From contig OZ024736.1 of the NCBI GenBank assembly GCA_964016875.1, forward strand, positions 7,137,518 through 7,201,517: a DNA stretch of 64,000 bases, given 5' to 3'. Below, in pieces: positions 33,385 through 48,900 of this stretch. A program made the translations under genes and the position numbers. This DNA is from Fallopia convolvulus (Eukaryota; Streptophyta; Magnoliopsida; Caryophyllales; Polygonaceae). The notes beneath the pieces were generated by a model. That model was not told where the DNA came from and searched no databases. It worked only from the letters and a program-made list of their open reading frames with translations. Positions within the stretch are counted from its first letter, which is position 1; each line of letters opens with the position of its first letter.

Positions 33385-36300
33385 AATGGTACGAAGATTT
33401 TCGTATCAGAACTTTTGCGAGTAATTTCCGTTTTTTTGGCTTGGATGAAATAGTAGGGGCCTAAAAAAAATATTTCGTAAAGGCACATTAGACCGTATAA
33501 CGGTTTAGGGCATTTTCGGGGAGGGTTTTTGTTTGAGGCTGAATGGTACGAAGATTTTCGTACCTGAACTTTTGCGAGTTTTTTCCGTTTTTTGGCTTGG
33601 ATGGGCTAGAAGGGGCCTAAGAAAAACATTTTGTAAGGACACATTCGACCGTACAACGGTTTAGGACATTTTCGGGGAGGGGCTTAGTTTGAGGCTGAAT
33701 GGTACGGAGATTTTTGTACCAGATCTTTTGCGAGTTATTTCAATTTTTTGGCTTGGATGGGATAGTAGAGGCCTAAGAAAAACATTTTGGGAAGACATAT
33801 TCGATTGTAAAACCGTTTAGGGCATTTTCGGGGAGGGTCTTGGTTTGAGGCTGAATGGTACGATGATTTTCGTACCAGAACTTTTGCGAATTATTTCCGT
33901 TTTTTTGGCTTGAATGGGCTAGTAGGGGCCTAAGAAAAAAATTTTTGTATGGACTCATTCGACCGTACAACCGTTTAGAGCATTTTCGGGGGGCTCTTGG
34001 TTTGAGGCTGAATGGTACGAAAATCTTCGTACCAGAACTTTTGCGAGTTTTTTCAATTTTTTGGCTTGTATGGGCTGAAGTGAAAACATTTTGTAAATAC
34101 ACATTCGACTGTACAACCGTTTAGGGCATTTTCGGGGAGGGTCTTGGTTTGAGGCTGAATGGTACGAATATTTTTGTACCAGAACTTTTGCGAGTTATTT
34201 CCTGTTTTGTTTGCTTGGATGGGATAGTAGGGGCCTAACAAAAACTTTTGGGGGAGACATATTCGATTGTAAAACTGTTTAAGGCATTTTCGAGGAGGGT
34301 CTTGGTTTAAGGCTGAATGGTACGAAGATTTTCGTATCAGAACTTTTGCGAATTATTTTCGTTTTTTTGGCTTGAATGGGCTAGTAGGGCCCTAAGAAAA
34401 ACATTTTGGGAAGCCATATTCGATTGTAAAATCGTTTAAGGCATTTTCGGGGAGGGTCTTGGTTTGAGGCTGAATGGTACGAAGATTTTCATATCAGAAC
34501 TTTTGCGAATTATTTTCGTCTTTTTGGCTTGAATGGGCTAGTAGGGGCCTAAGAAAAACATTTTGTATGGACTCATTCGACCGTAAAACCGTTTAGAGCA
34601 TTTTCGGGGAGGGTCTTAGTTTGAGGCTGAATGGTACGAAGATTTTCGTACCACAACATTTGCGAGTTATTTCCGTTTTTTTGGCTTGGATGTAATATTA
34701 GGGGCCTAAGAAAAATATTTCGTAAAGACACATTCGACCGTACAACCGTTTACGACATTTTTGGGGATGGTCTTAGTTTGAGGCTGAATGGTCTGAAGAT
34801 ATTCGTACTAGAGCTTTTGCAAGTTTTTTCCGTTTTTTTGCTTGGATGGGCTAGTAAGGGCCATAGAAAAACATTTTGTAAGGACACATTCGACCGTACA
34901 ACGATTTAGGGTATTTTCGAGGAGGGTTTTTGTTTGAGGATGAAGGGTACGAAGATTTTCGTAACAGAACTTTTGAGAGTTTTTTCCTTTTTTGGTGTGG
35001 ATGGGCTAGTAGGGGCCTAAGAAAAACATTTTGTAAGGACACATTCGACCGTACAACGGTTTAGGGTATTTTCGGGGAGGGTTTTTGTTTGAGGCTGAAT
35101 GGTACGAAGATTTTTGTATCAGAACTTTTGCTCATTGTTTTCGTTTTTTTGGCTTGAATGGGCTAGTAGGGGCCTAAGAAAAACATTTTGTATGGACTCA
35201 TTCGACCGTAAAACCGTTTAGAGCATTTTCGGGAGGGGGGGTCATGGTTTGAGGTTGAATTGTACGAAAATTATCGTACCAGAACTTTTTCGAGTTTTTT
35301 CCGTTTTTTGGCTTGGATGGGCTAATAGGGGCCTAGGAAAAATATTTTGTAAGGACACATTCGACCGTACAATTGTTTAGGGCATTTTCGGGCAGGGTTT
35401 TTGTTTGAGGCTCAATGGTACGAAGATTTTCGTACTAGAACTTTTGCGAGTTTTTTCCCTTTTTTTGCTTGGATGGGCTAGTAGGGGCCTAAGAAAAACA
35501 TTTTGTAAGGACTCATTCGACCGTACAACCGTTTAGGGAATTTTCGGGGAGGGTCTTAGTTTGAGGCTGAATGGTACAAAGATTTTCGTACCAGAACTTT
35601 TGCGAGTTATTTCCGTTTTTTTGGCTTGGATGGATTAGTAGGGGCCTAAGAAAAATATTTCATAAAGACACATTCGACCATAGAACCGTTTACGGCCTTT
35701 TCGGAGAGGGTTTTAGTTTGAGGCTGAATGGTACGAAGATTTTCGTACCAGAACTTTTGCGAGTTTTTTCCTTTTTTGGCTTGGATGGGCTAGTAGGGGC
35801 CTAAGAAAAACATTTTGTAAGGACACATTCGACCGTACAACGGTTTAGGGCATTTTCGGGGAGGGTTTTTGTTTGAGGCTGAATGGTACGAAGATTTTTG
35901 TACAAGAACTTTTACGAGTTTTTTCTTTTTTTTGCTTGGATGGGCTAGTAGGGGCCTAAGAAAAACATTTTGTAAAGACACATTCGACCGTACAACCGTT
36001 TAGGGCATTTTCGGGAGGGGGGGGTCTTTGTTTGAGGCTAAATGGTACGAAGATTTTCTTACCAGAACGTTTGTGAGTAATTTTCGTTTTTTTTGCTTAT
36101 ATGGGCTAGTTGGGGCCTAAGATAAACATTTTGTTAAGACACATTCGACCGTAAAACCGTTTAGGGAATTTTCGGGGAGGGTCTTGTTTTGAGGCTGAAT
36201 GGTACGAAAATCTTTATACCAGAACTTTTGCGAGTTATTTCTGTTTTTTGGGTTGGATGGGCTCGTAGGGGCCTAAGAAAAACATTTTGTAAGGACACAT

Positions 36301-39300
36301 TCGATCGTACAACCGTTTAAGACATTTTCGGGGAGGGTTTTTATTTGAGGCTAAATGGTACGAAGATTTTCGTACCAGAACTTTTGCGAGTTTTTTCCTT
36401 TTTTTGGCTTGGATGGGCTAGTATGGGCCTAAGAAAAACATTTTGTAAGGACTCATTTAACCGTACACCCGTTTAGAGCATTTTCGGGGAGGGTTTTTGT
36501 TTGAGGATGAATCGTACGAAGATTTTCGTTCTAGAACTTTTGCGAGTTTTTTCTGTTTTTTTGGTTGGATGGGCCAGTAGGGCCCTACTAAAAACATATA
36601 GTAAAGACACATTCGGCAGTACAACCGTTTAGGGCATTTTCGAGGTTGGTCTTGGTTTGAGGTTGAATGGTATGGAGATTTTCGTACCAGAACTTTTGCG
36701 AGTTATTTCCGTCGTTTTGGGTTGGATGGGCTAGTAGGGGCCTAAGAAAAATATTTTGTAAGGACACATTCGACCGTACAACCGTTTAGGACATTTTCAG
36801 GGATGGTTTTTTTTAGGCTGAATGGTATGAAAATTTTCGTACCAGAACTTTTGCGAGTTTTTTTCCGTTTTTTGGCTTGGATGGGCTAGTAGGGGCCTAA
36901 GAAAAATATTTTGTAAGGACACATTCCACCGTACAACCGTTTAGGGCATTATCGCGGAAGGTCTTGGTTTGAGGCTGAATGGTACGATGATTTTTATACC
37001 AGAACTTTTGCGAGTTATTTCCTGTTTTTATAGCTTGGATGGGATAGTAGGGGCCTAAGAAAAACATTTTGGGAAGACATATTCGATTGTAAAACCGTTT
37101 AGGACATTTTCGGGGAGGGTCTTGGTTTGAGGCTGAATGGTACGAAGATTTTCGTACCAGAACTTTTGCGAGTTATTTCCGTCTTTTTTAGCTTGGATGA
37201 AATAGTAAGGGCCTAAGAAAAATATTTCGTAAAGACAAATTCCACAGTACAACCGTTTACGACATTTTCGGGGAGGGTCTTAGTTTGAGGCTGAATGGTA
37301 CGAAGATTTTCGTACCAGAACTTTTGCGGGTTTTTTTTTCCGTTTTTTGGCTTGGATAGTCTAGTAGGGGCCTAAGAAAAATATTTTGTAAGGATACATT
37401 TGATCGTACAACCGTTTAGGGCATTTGTGGGGAGGGTCTAGGTTTGAGGCTGAATGGTAAGAAGATTTTTGTACTAGAACTTTTGCGAGTTATTTCCTGT
37501 TTTTTTGGCTTGGATGGGATAGTAGGGGCCTAAGAAAAACATTTTGGGAAGACATTTTCGATTGTAAAACCGTATAAGGCAATTTCGGGGAGGGTCTTCA
37601 TTTGAGACTGAATGGTACGAAGATTTTCGTATCAGAACTTTTGCGAATTATTTTCGTTTTTTTGGCTTGAATGGGCTAGTAGAGGCCTAAGAAAAACATT
37701 TTGTATGGACTCATTCGACCGTAAAACCGTTTAGAGCATTTTCGGGGGGGGGGGGGCTGGGTCATGGTTTGAGGTTGAATGGTACGAAGATTTTCGTACT
37801 AGAACTTTTGCGAGTTTTTTCCGTTTTTTGGCTTGGATGGGCTAGTAGGGGGCTAAGAAAAAAATTTCGTAAAGACACATTCGATCGTACAACCGTTTAC
37901 GACATTTTCGGGGAGGGTCTTGGTTTGAAGCTGAATGGTACGAAGATTTTCGTACCAGAACTTTTGCGAGTTTTTTTACGTTTTTTGGCTTGGATGGGCT
38001 AGTAGGGGCCTAAGAAAACCATTTTGTTTGGACTTATTCGACCGTAAAACCGTTTAGGGAATTTTCGGGGGGGGGGGGGGTCTTGGTTTGAGGCTGAATG
38101 GTACGATGATTTTCGTACTAGAAATTTTGCGAGTTTTTTCCGTTTTTTTGGTTGGATGGGCTAGTAGGGGCCTAAGAAAAACAATTTGTAAGTACAAATT
38201 CGACCGTACAACCGTTTAGGGCATTTTCAAGGGGGGTCTTTGTTTGAGGTTGAATTTTACGAAGATTTTCGTACAAGAACTTTTGCGAGTAATTTCCGTT
38301 TTTTCTGCTTGGATGAAATAGTAGGGGCCTAAGAAAAATATTTCGTAATGACAAATTAGACCGTACAATTGTTTAGGGCATTTTCGGGGAGGTTTTTTGT
38401 TTGAGGCTGAATGGTACGAAGATTTTCGTACCAGAACTTTTGCGAGTTTTTTTTCCTTTTTTTTGTTTGGATGGGCTAGTAGGGGCCTAAGAAAAACATT
38501 TTGTAAGGACTCATTCGTCCGTACAACCGTTTAGGGCATTTTCGAGGAGGGTCTTACTTTGAGGCTGAATGGTACGAAGATTTTCGTACCAGAACTTTTG
38601 CGAGTTATTTCCGTTTTTTTGGCTTGCATGGAATGGCACGGGCCTAAGAAAAATATTTTGTAAAGACACATACGACCGTAGAACCGTTTACGGTATTTTC
38701 GGGGAGGGTCTTAGTTTGAGGCTGAATGGTACGAAGATTTTCGTACTAGAACTTTTGCGAGTTTTTCCTTTTTTGGCTTGGATGGGCTAGTAGGGGCCTA
38801 TGAAAAACATTTTGTAAGGACACATTCGACCGTACAACGGTTTAGAGCATTTTCGGGGAGGGTTTTTGTTTGAGGCTGAATGGTACGAAGATTTTTGTAC
38901 CAGAACTTTTACGAGTTTTTTCTGTTTTTTTGCTTGGATGGGCTAGTAGGGGCCTAAGAAAAACATTTTGTAAGGACACATTCGACCGTACAACCGTTTA
39001 AGGCATTTTGGGGGGGTGTCTTGGTTTGAGGCTAAATGGTACGAAGATTTTCGTACCAGAACTTTTGTGAGTAATTTTCATTTTTTTGGCTTAGATGGCC
39101 TAGTAGGGGCCTAAGATAAACATTTTGTGAGGACACATTCGACCGTAAAACCGTTTAGGGCATTTTCATGGAGGGTCTTGGTTTGAGGCTGAATGGTACG
39201 AAAATCTTTATACCAGAACTTTTGCGAGTTTTTCAGTTTTTTTAGTTGGATGGGCTAGTAGGGGCCTAAGAAATACATTTTGTAAGGACACATTCGACCG

Positions 39301-39659
39301 TACAACCGTTTAGGATATTTTCGGGGAGAGATTTTGTTTGAGGCTGAATGGTACGAAAATTTTTGAACCAGAACTTTTACGAGTTTTTTACGTTTTTTGG
39401 CTTGGATGGGCTAGTAGGGGCCTAAGAAAACCATTTTGTTTGGACTTGTTCGACCAAACCGTTTAGGGAATTTTCGGGGGGGGGGGGTCTTGGTTTGAGG
39501 CTGAATGGTACGATGATTTTCGTACTAGAAATTTTGCGAGTTTTTTCCGTTTTTTTGGTTGGATGGGCTAGTAAGGGCCTAAGAAAAACAATTTGTAAGG
39601 ACAAATTCCACCGTACAACCGTTTAGGCATTTTCAAGGTGGGGTCTTTGTTTGAGGCTG
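33385..39659 (+). repeat. 6.28-kb higher-order repeat, copy 1
   Basis: First of four copies (anchor base 33421). About 40 monomers. Small differences from copy 2 include CCGTTTTTT against CCTTTTTTT near 33580 and 39855. Confidence 0.9.
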
Positions 39660-42600
39660 AATGGTACGAAGATTTTCGTACCAGAACTTTTGCGAGTAAT
39701 TTCCGTTTTTTTGGCTTGGATGAAATAGTAGGGGCCTAAAAAAAATATTTCGTAAAGGCACATTAGACCGTATAACGGTTTAGGGCATTTTCGGGGAGGG
39801 TTTTTGTTTGAGGCTGAATGGTACGAAGATTTTCGTACCTGAACTTTTGCGAGTTTTTTCCTTTTTTTGGCTTGGATGGGCTAGAAGGGGCCTAAGAAAA
39901 ACATTTTGTAAGGACACATTCGACCGTACAACGGTTTAGGACATTTTCGGGGAGGGGCTTAGTTTGAGGCTGAATGGTACGGAGATTTTTGTACCAGATC
40001 TTTTGCGAGTTATTTCAATTTTTTGGCTTGGATGGGATAGTAGAGGCCTAAGAAAAACATTTTGGGAAGACATATTCGATTGTAAAACCGTTTAGGGCAT
40101 TTTCGGGGAGGGTCTTGGTTTGAGGCTGAATGGTACGATGATTTTCGTACCAGAACTTTTGCGAATTATTTCCGTTTTTTTGGCTTGAATGGGCTAGTAG
40201 GGGCCTAAGAAAAAAATTTTTGTATGGACTCATTCGACCGTACAACCGTTTAGAGCATTTTCGGGGGGCTCTTGGTTTGAGGCTGAATGGTACGAAAATC
40301 TTCGTACCAGAACTTTTGCGAGTTTTTTCAATTTTTTGGCTTGTATGGGCTGAAGTGAAAACATTTTGTAAATACACATTCGACTGTACAACCGTTTAGG
40401 GCATTTTCGGGGAGGGTCTTGGTTTGAGGCTGAATGGTACGAATATTTTTGTACCAGAACTTTTGCGAGTTATTTCCTGTTTTGTTTGCTTGGATGGGAT
40501 AGTAGGGGCCTAACAAAAACTTTTGGGGGAGACATATTCGATTGTAAAACTGTTTAAGGCATTTTCGAGGAGGGTCTTGGTTTAAGGCTGAATGGTACGA
40601 AGATTTTCGTATCAGAACTTTTGCGAATTATTTTCGTTTTTTTGGCTTGAATGGGCTAGTAGGGCCCTAAGAAAAACATTTTGGGAAGCCATATTCGATT
40701 GTAAAATCGTTTAAGGCATTTTCGGGGAGGGTCTTGGTTTGAGGCTGAATGGTACGAAGATTTTCATATCAGAACTTTTGCGAATTATTTTCGTCTTTTT
40801 GGCTTGAATGGGCTAGTAGGGGCCTAAGAAAAACATTTTGTATGGACTCATTCGACCGTAAAACCGTTTAGAGCATTTTCGGGGAGGGTCTTAGTTTGAG
40901 GCTGAATGGTACGAAGATTTTCGTACCACAACATTTGCGAGTTATTTCCGTTTTTTTGGCTTGGATGTAATATTAGGGGCCTAAGAAAAATATTTCGTAA
41001 AGACACATTCGACCGTACAACCGTTTACGACATTTTTGGGGATGGTCTTAGTTTGAGGCTGAATGGTCTGAAGATATTCGTACTAGAGCTTTTGCAAGTT
41101 TTTTCCGTTTTTTTGCTTGGATGGGCTAGTAAGGGCCATAGAAAAACATTTTGTAAGGACACATTCGACCGTACAACGATTTAGGGTATTTTCGAGGAGG
41201 GTTTTTGTTTGAGGATGAAGGGTACGAAGATTTTCGTAACAGAACTTTTGAGAGTTTTTTCCTTTTTTGGTGTGGATGGGCTAGTAGGGGCCTAAGAAAA
41301 ACATTTTGTAAGGACACATTCGACCGTACAACGGTTTAGGGTATTTTCGGGGAGGGTTTTTGTTTGAGGCTGAATGGTACGAAGATTTTTGTATCAGAAC
41401 TTTTGCTCATTGTTTTCGTTTTTTTGGCTTGAATGGGCTAGTAGGGGCCTAAGAAAAACATTTTGTATGGACTCATTCGACCGTAAAACCGTTTAGAGCA
41501 TTTTCGGGAGGGGGGGTCATGGTTTGAGGTTGAATTGTACGAAAATTATCGTACCAGAACTTTTTCGAGTTTTTTCTGTTTTTTGGCTTGGATGGGCTAA
41601 TAGGGGCCTAGGAAAAATATTTTGTAAGGACACATTCGACCGTACAATTGTTTAGGGCATTTTCGGGCAGGGTTTTTGTTTGAGGCTCAATGGTACGAAG
41701 ATTTTCGTACTAGAACTTTTGCGAGTTTTTTCCCTTTTTTTGCTTGGATGGGCTAGTAGGGGCCTAAGAAAAACATTTTGTAAGGACTCATTCGACCGTA
41801 CAACCGTTTAGGGAATTTTCGGGGAGGGTCTTAGTTTGAGGCTGAATGGTACAAAGATTTTCGTACCAGAACTTTTGCGAGTTATTTCCGTTTTTTTGGC
41901 TTGGATGGATTAGTAGGGGCCTAAGAAAAATATTTCATAAAGACACATTCGACCATAGAACCGTTTACGGCCTTTTCGGAGAGGGTTTTAGTTTGAGGCT
42001 GAATGGTACGAAGATTTTCGTACCAGAACTTTTGCGAGTTTTTTCCTTTTTTGGCTTGGATGGGCTAGTAGGGGCCTAAGAAAAACATTTTGTAAGGACA
42101 CATTCGACCGTACAACGGTTTAGGGCATTTTCGGGGAGGGTTTTTGTTTGAGGCTGAATGGTACGAAGATTTTTGTACAAGAACTTTTACGAGTTTTTTC
42201 TTTTTTTTGCTTGGATGGGCTAGTAGGGGCCTAAGAAAAACATTTTGTAAAGACACATTCGACCGTACAACCGTTTAGGACATTTTCGGGAGGGGGGGTC
42301 TTTGTTTGAGGCTAAATGGTACGAAGATTTTCTTACCAGAACGTTTGTGAGTAATTTTCGTTTTTTTTGCTTATATGGGCTAGTTGGGGCCTAAGATAAA
42401 CATTTTGTTAAGACACATTCGACCGTAAAACCGTTTAGGGAATTTTCGGGGAGGGTCTTGTTTTGAGGCTGGATGGTACGAAAATCTTTATACCAGAACT
42501 TTTGCGAGTTATTTCTGTTTTTTGGGTTGGATGGGCTCGTAGGGGCCTAAGAAAAACATTTTGTAAGGACACATTCGATCGTACAACCGTTTAAGACATT

Positions 42601-45600
42601 TTCGGGGAGGGTTTTTATTTGAGGCTAAATGGTACGAAGATTTTCGTACCAGAACTTTTGCGAGTTTTTTCCTTTTTTTGGCTTGGATGGGCTAGTATGG
42701 GCCTAAGAAAAACATTTTGTAAGGACTCATTTAACCGTACACCCGTTTAGAGCATTTTCGGGGAGGGTTTTTGTTTGAGGATGAATCGTACGAAGATTTT
42801 CGTTCTAGAACTTTTGCGAGTTTTTTCTGTTTTTTTGGTTGGATGGGCCAGTAGGGCCCTACTAAAAACATATAGTAAAGACACATTCGGCAGTACAACC
42901 GTTTAGGGCATTTTCGAGGTTGGTCTTGGTTTGAGGTTGAATGGTATGGAGATTTTCGTACCAGAACTTTTGCGAGTTATTTCCGTCGTTTTGGGTTGGA
43001 TGGGCTAGTAGGGGCCTAAGAAAAATATTTTGTAAGGACACATTCGACCGTACAACCGTTTAGGACATTTTCAGGGATGGTTTTTTTTAGGCTGAATGGT
43101 ATGAAAATTTTCGTACCAGAACTTTTGCGAGTTTTTTTCCGTTTTTTGGCTTGGATGGGCTAGTAGGGGCCTAAGAAAAATATTTTGTAAGGACACATTC
43201 CACCGTACAACCGTTTAGGGCATTATCGCGGAAGGTCTTGGTTTGAGGCTGAATGGTACGATGATTTTTATACCAGAACTTTTGCGAGTTATTTCCTGTT
43301 TTTATAGCTTGGATGGGATAGTAGGGGCCTAAGAAAAACATTTTGGGAAGACATATTCGATTGTAAAACCGTTTAGGACATTTTCGGGGAGGGTCTTGGT
43401 TTGAGGCTGAATGGTACGAAGATTTTCGTACCAGAACTTTTGCGAGTTATTTCCGTCTTTTTTAGCTTGGATGAAATAGTAAGGGCCTAAGAAAAATATT
43501 TCGTAAAGACAAATTCCACAGTACAACCGTTTACGACATTTTCGGGGAGGGTCTTAGTTTGAGGCTGAATGGTACGAAGATTTTCGTACCAGAACTTTTG
43601 CGGGTTTTTTTTTCCGTTTTTTGGCTTGGATAGTCTAGTAGGGGCCTAAGAAAAATATTTTGTAAGGATACATTTGATCGTACAACCGTTTAGGGCATTT
43701 GTGGGGAGGGTCTAGGTTTGAGGCTGAATGGTACGAAGATTTTTGTACTAGAACTTTTGCGAGTTATTTCCTGTTTTTTTGGCTTGGATGGGATAGTAGG
43801 GGCCTAAGAAAAACATTTTGGGAAGACATTTTCGATTGTAAAACCGTATAAGGCAATTTCGGGGAGGGTCTTCATTTGAGACTGAATGGTACGAAGATTT
43901 TCGTATCAGAACTTTTGCGAATTATTTTCGTTTTTTTGGCTTGAATGGGCTAGTAGAGGCCCAAGAAAAACATTTTGTATGGACTCATTCGACCGTAAAA
44001 CCGTTTAGAGCATTTTCGGGGGGGGGGGGGGGCTGGGTCATGGTTTGAGGTTGAATGGTACGAAGATTTTCGTACTAGAACTTTTGCGAGTTTTTTCCGT
44101 TTTTTGGCTTGGATGGGCTAGTAGGGGGCTAAGAAAAAAATTTCGTAAAGACACATTCGATCGTACAACCGTTTACGACATTTTCGGGGAGGGTCTTGGT
44201 TTGAAGCTGAATGGTACGAAGATTTTCGTACCAGAACTTTTGCGAGTTTTTTTACGTTTTTTGGCTTGGATGGGCTAGTAGGGGCCTAAGAAAACCATTT
44301 TGTTTGGACTTATTCGACCGTAAAACCGTTTAGGGAATTTTCGGGGGGGGGGGGGGTCTTGGTTTGAGGCTGAATGGTACGATGATTTTCGTACTAGAAA
44401 TTTTGCGAGTTTTTTCCGTTTTTTTGGTTGGATGGGCTAGTAGGGGCCTAAGAAAAACAATTTGTAAGTACAAATTCGACCGTACAACCGTTTAGGGCAT
44501 TTTCAAGGGGGGTCTTTGTTTGAGGTTGAATTTTACGAAGATTTTCGTACAAGAACTTTTGCGAGTAATTTCCGTTTTTTCTGCTTGGATGAAATAGTAG
44601 GGGCCTAAGAAAAATATTTCGTAATGACAAATTAGACCGTACAATTGTTTAGGGCATTTTCGGGGAGGTTTTTTGTTTGAGGCTGAATGGTACGAAGATT
44701 TTCGTACCAGAACTTTTGCGAGTTTTTTTTCCTTTTTTTTGTTTGGATGGGCTAGTAGGGGCCTAAGAAAAACATTTTGTAAGGACTCATTCGTCCGTAC
44801 AACCGTTTAGGGCATTTTCGAGGAGGGTCTTACTTTGAGGCTGAATGGTACGAAGATTTTCGTACCAGAACTTTTGCGAGTTATTTCCGTTTTTTTGGCT
44901 TGCATGGAATGGCACGGGCCTAAGAAAAATATTTTGTAAAGACACATACGACCGTAGAACCGTTTACGGTATTTTCGGGGAGGGTCTTAGTTTGAGGCTG
45001 AATGGTACGAAGATTTTCGTACTAGAACTTTTGCGAGTTTTTCCTTTTTTGGCTTGGATGGGCTAGTAGGGGCCTATGAAAAACATTTTGTAAGGACACA
45101 TTCGACCGTACAACGGTTTAGAGCATTTTCGGGGAGGGTTTTTGTTTGAGGCTGAATGGTACGAAGATTTTTGTACCAGAACTTTTACGAGTTTTTTCTG
45201 TTTTTTTGCTTGGATGGGCTAGTAGGGGCCTAAGAAAAACATTTTGTAAGGACACATTCGACCGTACAACCGTTTAAGGCATTTTGGGGGGGTGTCTTGG
45301 TTTGAGGCTAAATGGTACGAAGATTTTCGTACCAGAACTTTTGTGAGTAATTTTCATTTTTTTGGCTTAGATGGCCTAGTAGGGGCCTAAGATAAACATT
45401 TTGTGAGGACACATTCGACCGTAAAACCGTTTAGGGCATTTTCATGGAGGGTCTTGGTTTGAGGCTGAATGGTACGAAAATCTTTATACCAGAACTTTTG
45501 CGAGTTTTTCAGTTTTTTTAGTTGGATGGGCTAGTAGGGGCCTAAGAAATACATTTTGTAAGGACACATTCGACCGTACAACCGTTTAGGATATTTTCGG

Positions 45601-45937
45601 GGAGAGATTTTGTTTGAGGCTGAATGGTACGAAGATTTTTGAACCAGAACTTTTACGAGTTTTTTACGTTTTTTGGCTTGGATGGGCTAGTAGGGGCCTA
45701 AGAAAACCATTTTGTTTGGACTTGTTCGACCGTAAAACCGTTTAGGGAATTTTCGGGGGGGGGGGGTCTTGGTTTGAGGCTGAATGGTACGATGATTTTC
45801 GTACTAGAAATTTTGCGAGTTTTTTCGTTTTTTTGGTTGGATGGGCTAGTAAGGGCCTAAGAAAAACAATTTGTAAGGACAAATTCCACCGTACAACCGT
45901 TTAGGCATTTTCAAGGTGGGGTCTTTGTTTGAGGCTG
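39660..45937 (+). repeat. 6.28-kb higher-order repeat, copy 2
   Basis: Anchor base 39696, offset 6275 from copy 1. Private changes include GGCTGGATGG near 42470 and a repaired GGTACGAAG near 43727, where the other copies have GGTAAGAAG. Confidence 0.93.
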
Positions 45938-48900
45938 AATGGTACGAAGATTTTCGTACCAGAACTTTTGCGAGTAATTTCCGTTTTTTTGGCTTGGATG
46001 AAATAGTAGGGGCCTAAAAAAAATATTTCGTAAAGGCACATTAGACCGTATAACGGTTTAGGGCATTTTCGGGGAGGGTTTTTGTTTGAGGCTGAATGGT
46101 ACGAAGATTTTCGTACCTGAACTTTTGCGAGTTTTTTCCTTTTTTTGGCTTGGATGGGCTAGAAGGGGCCTAAGAAAAACATTTTGTAAGGACACATTCG
46201 ACCGTACAACGGTTTAGGACATTTTCGGGGAGGGGCTTAGTTTGAGGCTGAATGGTACGGAGATTTTTGTACCAGATCTTTTGCGAGTTATTTCAATTTT
46301 TTGGCTTGGATGGGATAGTAGAGGCCTAAGAAAAACATTTTGGGAAGACATATTCGATTGTAAAACCGTTTAGGGCATTTTCGGGGAGGGTCTTGGTTTG
46401 AGGCTGAATGGTACGATGATTTTCGTACCAGAACTTTTGCGAATTATTTCCGTTTTTTTGGCTTGAATGGGCTAGTAGGGGCCTAAGAAAAAAAATTTTG
46501 TATGGACTCATTCGACCGTACAACCGTTTAGAGCATTTTCGGGGGGCTCTTGGTTTGAGGCTGAATGGTACGAAAATCTTCGTACCAGAACTTTTGCGAG
46601 TTTTTTCAATTTTTTGGCTTGTATGGGCTGAAGTGAAAACATTTTGTAAATACACATTCGACTGTACAACCGTTTAGGGCATTTTCGGGGAGGGTCTTGG
46701 TTTGAGGCTGAATGGTACGAATATTTTTGTACCAGAACTTTTGCGAGTTATTTCCTGTTTTGTTTGCTTGGATGGGATAGTAGGGGCCTAACAAAAACTT
46801 TTGGGGGAGACATATTCGATTGTAAAACTGTTTAAGACATTTTCGAGGAGGGTCTTGGTTTAAGGCTGAATGGTACGAAGATTTTCGTATCAGAACTTTT
46901 GCGAATTATTTTCGTTTTTTTGGCTTGAATGGGCTAGTAGGGCCCTAAGAAAAACATTTTGGGAAGCCATATTCGATTGTAAAATCGTTTAAGGCATTTT
47001 CGGGGAGGGTCTTGGTTTGAGGCTGAATGGTACGAAGATTTTCATATCAGAACTTTTGCGAATTATTTTCGTCTTTTTGGCTTGAATGGGCTAGTAGGGG
47101 CCTAAGAAAAACATTTTGTATGGACTCATTCGACCGTAAAACCGTTTAGAGCATTTTCGGGGAGGGTCTTAGTTTGAGGCTGAATGGTACGAAGATTTTC
47201 GTACCACAACATTTGCGAGTTATTTCCGTTTTTTTGGCTTGGATGTAATATTAGGGGCCTAAGAAAAATATTTCGTAAAGACACATTCGACCGTACAACC
47301 GTTTACGACATTTTTGGGGATGGTCTTAGTTTGAGGCTGAATGGTCTGAAGATATTCGTACTAGAGCTTTTGCAAGTTTTTTCCGTTTTTTTGCTTGGAT
47401 GGGCTAGTAAGGGCCATAGAAAAACATTTTGTAAGGACACATTCGACCGTACAACGATTTAGGGTATTTTCGAGGAGGGTTTTTGTTTGAGGATGAAGGG
47501 TACGAAGATTTTCGTAACAGAACTTTTGAGAGTTTTTTCCTTTTTTGGTGTGGATGGGCTAGTAGGGGCCTAAGAAAAACATTTTGTAAGGACACATTCG
47601 ACCGTACAACGGTTTAGGGTATTTTCGGGGAGGGTTTTTGTTTGAGGCTGAATGGTACGAAGATTTTTGTATCAGAACTTTTGCTCATTGTTTTCGTTTT
47701 TTTGGCTTGAATGGGCTAGTAGGGGCCTAAGAAAAACATTTTGTATGGACTCATTCGACCGTAAAACCGTTTAGAGCATTTTCGGGAGGGGGGGTCATGG
47801 TTTGAGGTTGAATTGTACGAAAATTATCGTACCAGAACTTTTTCGAGTTTTTTCCGTTTTTTGGCTTGGATGGGCTAATAGGGGCCTAGGAAAAATATTT
47901 TGTAAGGACACATTCGACCGTACAATTGTTTAGGGCATTTTCGGGCAGGGTTTTTGTTTGAGGCTCAATGGTACGAAGATTTTCGTACTAGAACTTTTGC
48001 GAGTTTTTTCCCTTTTTTTGCTTGGATGGGCTAGTAGGGGCCTAAGAAAAACATTTTGTAAGGACTCATTCGACCGTACAACCGTTTAGGGAATTTTCGG
48101 GGAGGGTCTTAGTTTGAGGCTGAATGGTACAAAGATTTTCGTACCAGAACTTTTGCGAGTTATTTCCGTTTTTTTGGCTTGGATGGATTAGTAGGGGCCT
48201 AAGAAAAATATTTCATAAAGACACATTCGACCATAGAACCGTTTACGGCCTTTTCGGAGAGGGTTTTAGTTTGAGGCTGAATGGTACGAAGATTTTCGTA
48301 CCAGAACTTTTGCGAGTTTTTTCCTTTTTTGGCTTGGATGGGCTAGTAGGGGCCTAAGAAAAACATTTTGTAAGGACACATTCGACCGTACAACGGTTTA
48401 GGGCATTTTCGGGGAGGGTTTTTGTTTGAGGCTGAATGGTACGAAGATTTTTGTACAAGAACTTTTACGAGTTTTTTCTTTTTTTTGCTTGGATGGGCTA
48501 GTAGGGGCCTAAGAAAAACATTTTGTAAAGACACATTCGACCGTACAACCGTTTAGGGCATTTTCGGGAGGGGGGGGTCTTTGTTTGAGGCTAAATGGTA
48601 CGAAGATTTTCTTACCAGAACGTTTGTGAGTAATTTTCGTTTTTTTTGCTTATATGGGCTAGTTGGGGCCTAAGATAAACATTTTGTTAAGACACATTCG
48701 ACCGTAAAACCGTTTAGGGAATTTTCGGGGAGGGTCTTGTTTTGAGGCTGAATGGTACGAAAATCTTTATACCAGAACTTTTGCGAGTTATTTCTGTTTT
48801 TTGGGTTGGATGGGCTCGTAGGGGCCTAAGAAAAACATTTTGTAAGGACACATTCGATCGTACAACCGTTTAAGACATTTTCGGGGAGGGTTTTTATTTG

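Noticed and set aside
37743..38075. G-quadruplex call on the satellite G runs
   Set aside because: There is usually only one long G run per monomer; a run of 13-17 G could fold, but homopolymer length is uncertain and no four-run pattern is seen.
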